This document shows, piece after piece, positions 57,082 through 64,000 of a DNA stretch of 64,000 bases. The translations under genes were made by a program, and so were the position numbers. The DNA is from Datisca glomerata (taxonomy: Eukaryota; Streptophyta; Magnoliopsida; Cucurbitales; Datiscaceae), in contig QANY01006295.1 in assembly GCA_003255025.1 (NCBI GenBank), positions 510,219-574,218 on the forward strand, given 5' to 3'. The notes beneath the pieces were generated by a model. The model did not search any database and was not told the DNA's origin. It saw nothing but the letters and a program-made list of their open reading frames with translations. Numbering within the stretch: position 1 is the stretch's first letter; every line of letters starts with the position of its first letter.

Positions 57082-58278
57082 TCACACTCTTCTCGTTGTT
57101 TTCCAAGTTCCAATTAGCTGCTGCAATTTTTGTTCAATATCTTGAGAATCATAATTGATCTCAACGTCCTTTAATACGTGTGTGGCAGGGATAAACTGTC
57201 TCATGTATAGTTGACGGATCACCACTAGCGGAGCATAACTAGTACAACCCCATGGTCCTGGGAGCGGGACCCATTGATAGTCACCACATTTGTAGATTAT
57301 CGATGTCAACGTCATCCATTGAGCCTTTTAGATAACATCCTCATCTTTCAACTTTGATAGGTGTGAGAGTCACACCCCTTTTGTGGGAAATTGTGGATTC
57401 CAATTGGCCATTTCAAATTCTGCAACAGAGATTCTCGTCTTCATCCATGGACTTGAAAACTCAACTTGAGGACATTTGAAATCTGGTGGACATCTTACAT
57501 GACTGAGAATCCAAATACATAAAAGAGATAGAGAGCCGATGAACTTCCCTTTTCCAAGCACTCATATGTGTTTTAAGGAATGAAAAGTCTCAACTAGAAT
57601 TGAGATAACAGGGTTAACACCATGTTCAACTTGCAGGAATATTTTTATCACTTTATCATTCACATAACCTTGAATTTTTGAAAACATCACGGTGCCATAT
57701 ATACACAGAGCATATAGAGCCATACCCTTATCTTCATCTAAGACATTGGGCGAGATCTAAGAGGTAATCCAGCGGCACACACTCATTCCCCCTTTAACTT
57801 TCAACATTTTCTCAATCTCAGATGCATGGAAAGTATCCAAGAGCTTGGATAAAGCTCTCTTCAATGTGAGCCTTTTGTCATAATTATGAACTTTATCCAT
57901 GCTTTGCAGCGAGACGTTCAGTAGGGCTTGATGTTTTTCAATTGTAGGAGTAAGATTAATTGTTCCAAAGGTGAAACATCTGTACAGAGGGTCCCAGAAA
58001 TGAATTAAAGCCTTAAGAACCGGAGCATTGACTGTAATATACAGAAAATAAGCGACGTGACTATATTTGCCGACAAACAAATTTTTCTGCTCCGGTGAAA
58101 AATCCTCCCATATCTTCTTCAACCTCTCCAAGTTAGTGTCTGAGAATTCTATATTAGTGATTGGTGGTAGAAGAACGACATCCTCTTTTTCTTGACAATC
58201 TCCTTTTCGTTTCTGCGTTTTCTCTGACCATTGGGCTACTGTAACTTGATCTTCTATCACACTAGGAGTAGAGGTCAT
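57082..58278 (-). pseudogene. ORF1 (DUF7745-like) of the Ogre-like element
   Basis: The start at 58278 (MTSTPSVIEDQVTVAQW) leads to NAPVLKALIHFWDPLYRCFT, FGTINLTPTIEKHQALLNVS, then in the next frame MALYALCIYGTVMFSKIQGY and EHGVNPVISILVETFHSL, and near 57.25 kb SIIYKCGDYQWVPLPGPWGC. This order matches the DUF7745 domain found in plant transposon-related proteins. An extra ORF before gag on the same strand is an Ogre feature. Its function is unknown. Broken by stops at 57757 and 57560. Confidence 0.82.
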
Positions 58279-58934
58279 GGTCTCTAAAATATGAATGAAT
58301 TGAATACTTCTCTACAATCCCTATTACGCAACATGATGCATGTATGCAAAAAGGAAAGACGAAGTCAGAAGTGAAATAAAGGGAAAGAAAAGAAATGTTT
58401 AAATATCGTAGGACATATATACATGAACAAAATTAATCAGATATCACAGTTAATCAAATATCATAGTTAAGCAGAATCTCTATTTCTATCAAACATTGAT
58501 CATGAGATAGGCTTTAAAAATAAAATGCATGTGTGGTTGGGCTCTCAAATCTCTTAATAGGCTCTCAAGTTGTCCTCACTATTATCCGAACGGAGTAACA
58601 GGGCCCCCCAAACAGTATCCCGAAATGGTCGATCTGAGTGAGAACTTTCGTGAGCCTGCACGGAAACCGTAGTTTCACGAAGGCATTCCACTACTCATTC
58701 TCGTTAATCCTAAAGGGAAAGTCCGGGTATAGGGCTAGTATAAATGTGTAAAATTAGAAATTATGTAAAGAAACATACTTCGTAAAAAAAAGACTTATGT
58801 ACAACTACAGGCATGAATTAGAAAAAAAATAATGAATCAAATAAACAAACAAAGAACCATACAAAAGGATACCATATGATAAAATTTTGGCTTGACTCTC
58901 TATTGATCTAAAGATAGTCAGACCAATTATTTTT

Positions 58935-58954
58935 CCCCAGTGGAGTCGCCAAGC
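58935..58954 (-). promoter_or_regulatory. Primer binding site of the Ogre-like element (tRNA-Arg type)
   Basis: Directly after the 5' LTR the minus strand reads GCTTGGCGACTCCACTGGGG. Its complement, CCCCAGTGGAGTCGCCA, is what I recall as the 3' end of a plant tRNA-Arg, the primer reported for Ogre elements. Confidence 0.8.
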
Positions 58955-61307
58955 TGTCGCAACGTGCATGCGACATGGAACGGCGATTGAAAAATCATTT
59001 TTTGAAAAAAAAAATTCAGAGTTGCCATCAATCATTTTAGGGCGTGATTGGTCACCCAAATTTAAAATCAAATATTTTGGTCTACGAAAATTTAGAGTTT
59101 GTTTGGGAGTCATTTGCGTGTGGGGAAGGTATTAGCACCATACACCGCCCATTGTGAAAATGGTTATCAAATTTAATCAAATACTATCCAAATTATTTTT
59201 TTTTAAATAATGTTATAGAAATTCAATTTTAAATGTTCCATTCGGTACATTTTACATCATAAAAATGAGTAAATAAATTACCTTCAATGGGTGATATAAA
59301 GACCATTGAAAAATTATTTTTTAATCAAAGTCTTATTGGAGTTACTCTCGGTATCCTAAAAATAACTCATCACCTCGGTAGTTCGAAAAATTTGGTATCC
59401 AAAAATTCTAAAGTCCGTCCTCGGATTTTTTTAGTGAAAACTAAATAAAGAATTTTACAAAATTTAAATCAAATTATTATGGTTTTAATTTACGAGCGTC
59501 AATTCTAATGATAAAAAAATAAAATAATAATCACATACAACCGTGACATATGACAATAATACATAAATAAATAAGAAGAGATAACAACTATAAATAAAAA
59601 AGAATAATGGAAAAGAATGTTAGAGAGATAAGCATGTATGATAAATTTTAAAAAAGAATGTGTAAGGTGAAAATAATGAAACAAGACGTGAAATAATTAA
59701 AAAATATATAAAAATAAATTAAAACAAACCACTAATATCTACTAAAAAAATAGAAAAATAAACAAACATAAAAAAATTAAAAAACAACAAAAAAATAAAA
59801 AAAATAAAATACAAAATTTTTTTTACAGTGGGTGACGTCATCCTTCGTCCTTTTTTTAAAAATTTTCATTTTTTTACTTGTATATATATATAATTGTTTA
59901 GTAAATAAATTAATAATAAATTTTTTTATGTGTAAAATAAATTAATCTATGAAAAAATGTTTAATTTCATAAATAATTAGCATGAGCATGCTTTCTTCTT
60001 TTTACTACATAGTCTATTAATTATCATTTTTTATTTTTTCACCCAATGCTAATCAAATAGCAAAAGAATTATCATGAATGCTAACTAATTTAAACAAGTG
60101 TCACTAAAAATAAATAAATAATTTTGTTTGGGATATAATATACCATTTTTTTATTTTGGACTACTTAGTTCACTAATTACCATTTTCATTTCTTCCTTTA
60201 TTGCTAGGAATGATAATAGATGGTAACTAGTTTAAACAAATGTCACTAAAGAAATTCCATAAAACTTTCAAAATGAAATTTTTTTTGTTTGGGATATAAA
60301 TATACCATTTTTTTTATTTTGGACCACTTAATTCACTAATTATCATTTTTCCTTTCTTACTTCAGTGCTAGGAATGATCATGGATGGTAACTAATTCAAA
60401 CATGCGTCACAAAAATGATGGTCAAAAATTAAAAAGAATATAAAAGAAGATTTGTAAGAACATAAAAAAAAATCAAAGCTTAAATATTTGCATAATCTTG
60501 TATAGAGGTTTTACTCTCTATTTTATGTATTTTTATGTATGGAAAATTATCATAGGAGATCTTTTCATCAAATGTACACTTTCAACCCATTAAATGGTTG
60601 ATTCACATTGAGTTAATTTTACACCCCTCAAAATTTTATCCTCATTCTCATTGATTGAGTTAATGACAAAAAAAATTTCATCATCAAACTTGTAGAGAGA
60701 TAAAGAATATATGAAAATAAAATTTAAGATTAAAAGTAGGAGAAATGATAAAGAATGAGCAAACATACCTATATATGAAATAAAATTTAAGATTAAAAGT
60801 AGGAGAAATGATAAAGAAAGCAAACAAACCTATATATGGAAAATGAAACAAAGAAATATCAAATACATGAGTATGAAGAAGAGAGATGATTAATTAGAAT
60901 GAACAAAATATATTGTAAAGTAAAATGTAAGATATTTGAACTACCTTAATGGAAAAAAATGAGAAGATGAAAGATGAATAGAAATGAAAACTCTCATTCT
61001 TTCTCTTTTTCAATATTTTCTCAAAACCCCTCTTTCTCTCTCTAAAATCTCTTCTCTTCCTCACTCTCCCAAATCTCCCATTTCAAGCGAAGATCTCCCC
61101 TCTATTTATGGGCAAACTTAAGGTTTTACTTTTTTAATTTTAGGCTTTTTGTTCATTTTTTTATTTTTAGTCCTTGGACAAATTTTCTTATTTTTTAGAC
61201 ATTTGGCTATTTTTCAAATCATACACATAGTCTTAAACTAGTATATGAACAAAAACATAAAATTTGTATTTTCAAAGTATTGGAGCGGACAAAATACGAT
61301 ATCTACA
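58955..61307 (-). repeat. 5' LTR of the Ogre-like element (2,353 bp)
   Basis: Plus-orientation edges are TGTCGCAACGTGCATGCGAC and CGATATCTACA. Matches 44638-46965. A local duplication of about 50 bp (AAATTTAAGATTAAAAGTAG) near 60.72 and 60.78 kb is absent from the other LTR and explains part of the length difference. Confidence 0.95.
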
Positions 61308-61521
61308 ATAAATATATGACAAAAGAAAAGTGAAGTATAGGCAGCTAACCGCTGGATGAAGAGTTGAAGCTGCTGAAGATGTTAGTTGAGACGTTTGTCT
61401 ATGGCTTTGCCTCTGATACCATGAAGAAGCATTGATTACAACAATAGTAATGGAGTACTGAAAATAGAGGAAAGAAGAAGATAATTGAGAGATAAAGCTC
61501 TCCGAATACTTCTCATTTTTT
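61308..61521 (-). mobile_element. Copia 5' end: LTR edge, primer site and start of gag leader
   Basis: The minus strand reads GCTTCTTCA, an LTR-type CA end at 61422, followed by TGGTATCAGAGGC (61421-61409), the Copia initiator-Met primer site with one extra base. Ser/Thr/Ala-rich leader sequence then runs into the Ogre insertion at 61308. It is the counterpart of the gag remnant at 43912-44637. The outer LTR limit is not determined. Confidence 0.6.
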
Positions 61522-61944
61522 TAGGAGTGTGCAGACATCTTGAAATTACCGTCCTATCTCGAGAAATTGTCCCGAATCGAGCATGACAAGACGAGATATT
61601 TTACTCTTAACGGGACGGGATGAGACAAATTTTTTTGTCCTGCGGGGGATTGGACGGGACACTAGACAACTTTCAAAAAACTGACTTGTCCCGTACTGTC
61701 CCTATATCCTTATAAATAACCTATAATTTTCTATTTTTTTTAATTTTGAACCATTTTTTACTTTTAACCCTTAAAATTTTGAACCGAAATACATGTTTCA
61801 TCCCGACCCAAACCATGAGCCGTCCCACTTGGTTTTCGTCCTCACCATGGGACGGGACAAGACTTAAAAAAACTTGTCCTATCTCGACTGAGATGGGATA
61901 AAAAATCTCCAAACCCATCATATTCCGTCCTGTACGCATCCCTA
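61522..61944. mobile_element. Small hAT-like element with GGGACGGGAC-type repeats
   Basis: Left end TAGGAGTGTGCAGAC; right end, inverted, TAGGGATGCGTACAG. Internal GACGGGAC and TTGTCCCGT motifs occur in both orientations. Flanks CATTTTTT and TATTTTTC could be a decayed 8-bp duplication (6/8). It is nested in the Copia LTR or next to it. Known plant repeats of this look start TAGGGGTG. Confidence 0.4.
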
Positions 61945-62639
61945 TATTTTTCAACGAAGAATATTAGTGTAAATAAGAAAGAATTTTTCCCACCTATAGC
62001 AACTAACTCAACAGAAACAAAACAACTAAATAACCGTGCGTTTTGTTTAAAATCACTATTAGTATAAAAAATTGATGCATTGATTATTTGTAACATTGAC
62101 AACTCCAAACAGAATAGATCAAGTCAAGTTTCAGTTTTAGTCTATCTAGTCTTAAGTGTATGGTTTGATCGTTTATGCCGAAAGAATTCATTGATAGAAG
62201 AAGACTAATGATCCGAAGCATGTGATAAGCACAAAATATTTTAAGTAAACTTTTAAATTTTAATAGTGAACATCTTCTTGATTCACACAATTATTTTTTT
62301 CCTAAATTCTAGGTTTCTTTATTTTAAAATTCAAAGAAACTCTTATAAGATAATTTCCTATCTCTAATGAGATCTTTTGACTTAACTTACTCACAAAGTC
62401 TTTCCTAGCCAAATGTTTACGCATTGTCTCTTAGGAAAGTAAATATAGAGAGAAAAATAGTGTTTTGAGTGCTTTTCTAATTTACCCTATTTTTATTTTG
62501 AATTTTCTCTATTTATTTTATAAAATACTTTCAAGCTTCAAGTTTAACTCTCTTGATTTATACGTTTAGTTTCATTGCTATATTAGATTTGTTCGTAATG
62601 TTTTTTAAACATTAAACGGTTTTGTGAGTTTTTTTTTAA

Positions 62640-63100
62640 AACGCGCACATAATTTTTTGTTCATACTCAATGTGAGTCTTGTGTCTTGGAGAAAGTACAA
62701 GTTTGACGAGATGATGACGATTGTTGTGCCTTGGGATGGAGTCCATGAAGATGAGATCGAGATCTCTTATGCCTCGCGTCTAGATCGATATTGATGAGCG
62801 TGGTGATTGTTTGTGTCTTGAAGATGATTCAAGATTGACGAGCGTGTATCCCTGAGAAGCCAAAACATTGATACTAGGAGTCAACAAGTGCGGTAAAACG
62901 ATTAGAGTTACTTGATCAGTTTGTAAGTCCGGTCTTTGTACTCGTTTAAATTCTTAGTGAATTGTTTGTTGGACGATGTCCCATGATGTTTTCCTGGCTT
63001 AGTGTTTTCCACGTAAAATTCTTACTTGTCTATCTCTCTCTCTGCCTCTATAGCTTTAAACTGTTGTTGGTATGATAAATGATTGATCTGATTTGATATG
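62640..63100 (+). mobile_element. Possible Copia-type LTR fragment
   Basis: TTAGTGAATTGTTTGTTGGA and GTGTTTTCCACGTAAAATTC resemble the R/U5 part of plant Copia LTRs. No LTR partner or coding region was found, so the call is weak. The remainder of 61945-64000 is AT-rich and shows nothing I recognise. Confidence 0.25.
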
Positions 63101-64000
63101 ATACTTTTTGTAATGCTAAATTGATCTTATTAAAATTTAGATTTTTAGATATCAAATATCCAATCTCTCTATGTTGTTTGGAGTTCGCATATAGGCTTTT
63201 TTTACCATTAATATCCAAACAAGAATTCTATTACAGATTAAGTCATTGACTAAATTTTAAACGACTACGTGATGCGTCAATTATTTATATGCTAATACTT
63301 GTGACTTATTAAAATAATTTGACAACTTAATCAATTAAGACACTTTCTCAAATATATTTTATACAACTTTAAACGAGTACATACCAAAGAAACAAACTAA
63401 TTTCACTTTCTCACTAACTTTCTGACTTTTATATGTATTTATCAAACGTGATAATCCTATCAAATTCCAAAATTCAACTTTCTCAACCATTTAATGTATG
63501 TGTGTGTATATATATAATTTCTGTGTGAATTTATATTTCTGATTAAAAGATTGCTAACATTAGGATGGAGATGTGGACTAGGTACAAGAAAAAAGAAGAA
63601 GGCGTGAAAATACATGCAAACACAGGGAAAAAAAGAAATTGGCATTAGTTTGTAAAAATGTAAAAAAAGGGGTCCAATTGGAACAAGAATTGTAAGGTAA
63701 GAAGTACGTAGAAAAGAATAAAAACATGACCCGCTGACAACCCTTTGATAAAAATTAAGAAAAATTAATTGAAAATGTGGCAATTAATTCTTCCTAAGCA
63801 GATTCTGTCTGTGCAAGTTTATTTCTGAGAAGATGAATGAAGCCATGACTCTAGCCCCAGACCATTGAACTCCTTGGAACATGAATATACAGATATACCC
63901 TTTGGGAATTGAGTTTTAATTCAAAGCAGGAAAGCAAAAAGTGCTTGGAATATGGATTTTCGACTCCCAAACTTCTGAGAACTACTACCCTTACTTTTCA

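Larger units (their letters stand above)
44633..61312 (-). mobile_element. Ogre/Tat-like Gypsy LTR retrotransposon, 16.7 kb
   Basis: The element is 44638-61307 with LTRs of 2,328 and 2,353 bp (TG...CA in either reading), flanked by TTAAA and ATAAA (4/5 match). On the minus strand, 5' to 3', it has: LTR, primer site matching a tRNA-Arg 3' end, an extra ORF1 with a DUF7745-like domain and coiled coil, gag, protease, RT/RNase H, a second RNase H-like region, integrase, a 3'UTR with a tandem array, polypurine tract, LTR. The extra ORF before gag, the tRNA-Arg primer, long LTRs, second RNase H and repeat-bearing 3'UTR together identify the Ogre/Tat lineage. All coding parts carry stops or shifts, so the element is dead. 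Confidence 0.92.

Noticed and set aside
63780..63900. Possible terminal coding exon on the minus strand ending GRVMASFIFSEINLHRQ-like
   Set aside because: The short frame with a weak splice acceptor near 63880 matches nothing I recognise, and the upstream part lies outside the window.

Overview
This window is AT-rich nuclear DNA from a flowering plant, most likely a eudicot. The signs are a multi-exon VHS/GAT gene with short exons and GT-AG introns, plant-specific transposable elements (an Ogre/Tat-like Gypsy element, Copia elements, a MULE with a DUF1985-like partner gene, Helitron-like ends) and long A/T-rich spacers. I cannot name the species from the sequence. Only one ordinary host gene is clear. 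Almost everything else is decayed mobile DNA, much of it nested.

Layout. 1-6.5 kb: a nine-coding-exon TOM1-like ubiquitin-receptor gene (TOL3-like, 506 aa, plus strand) with a tRNA-derived SINE flanked by a clear target-site duplication in intron 7. 8.4-15.5 kb: a decayed Mutator-like region, with a DUF1985-like gene on the plus strand converging on a MuDR transposase pseudogene on the minus strand. 16.0-17.0 kb: a small CACTA-like MITE and a 71-codon minus-strand ORF that may be a real small gene. 18.5-20.3 kb: three Helitron-like 3' termini. 20.5-26.1 kb: an LTR followed by non-coding, tandem-repeat-rich sequence, and a second copy of the same LTR in inverted orientation. 28.8-31.9 kb: a 3.06-kb foldback element with a 9-bp target duplication, built from inverted arrays of a palindromic ACACGATG-type repeat. 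31.9-33.7 kb: two tandemly placed hAT-like MITEs. 33.8-37.0 kb: an internally deleted Copia element with both LTRs, followed by a minus-strand Copia integrase fragment. 37.6-41.9 kb: a minus-strand, non-coding LTR element (LARD-like) carrying an 80-bp and a 50-bp tandem array. 43.9-61.5 kb: a Copia remnant split by a 16.7-kb Ogre/Tat-like Gypsy element (minus strand, 2.3-kb LTRs). The Ogre-like element has ORF1, gag, protease, RT, two RNase H regions, integrase and a tandem-repeat 3'UTR. 61.5-62.0 kb: another small hAT-like element.

No coordinated multi-gene host system is visible. The main interest is structural: the foldback element, the nested insertions, and the fact that three unrelated non-coding or 3'UTR regions of LTR elements each carry short-period tandem arrays. 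All element assignments come from reading motifs by eye; no database search was run.
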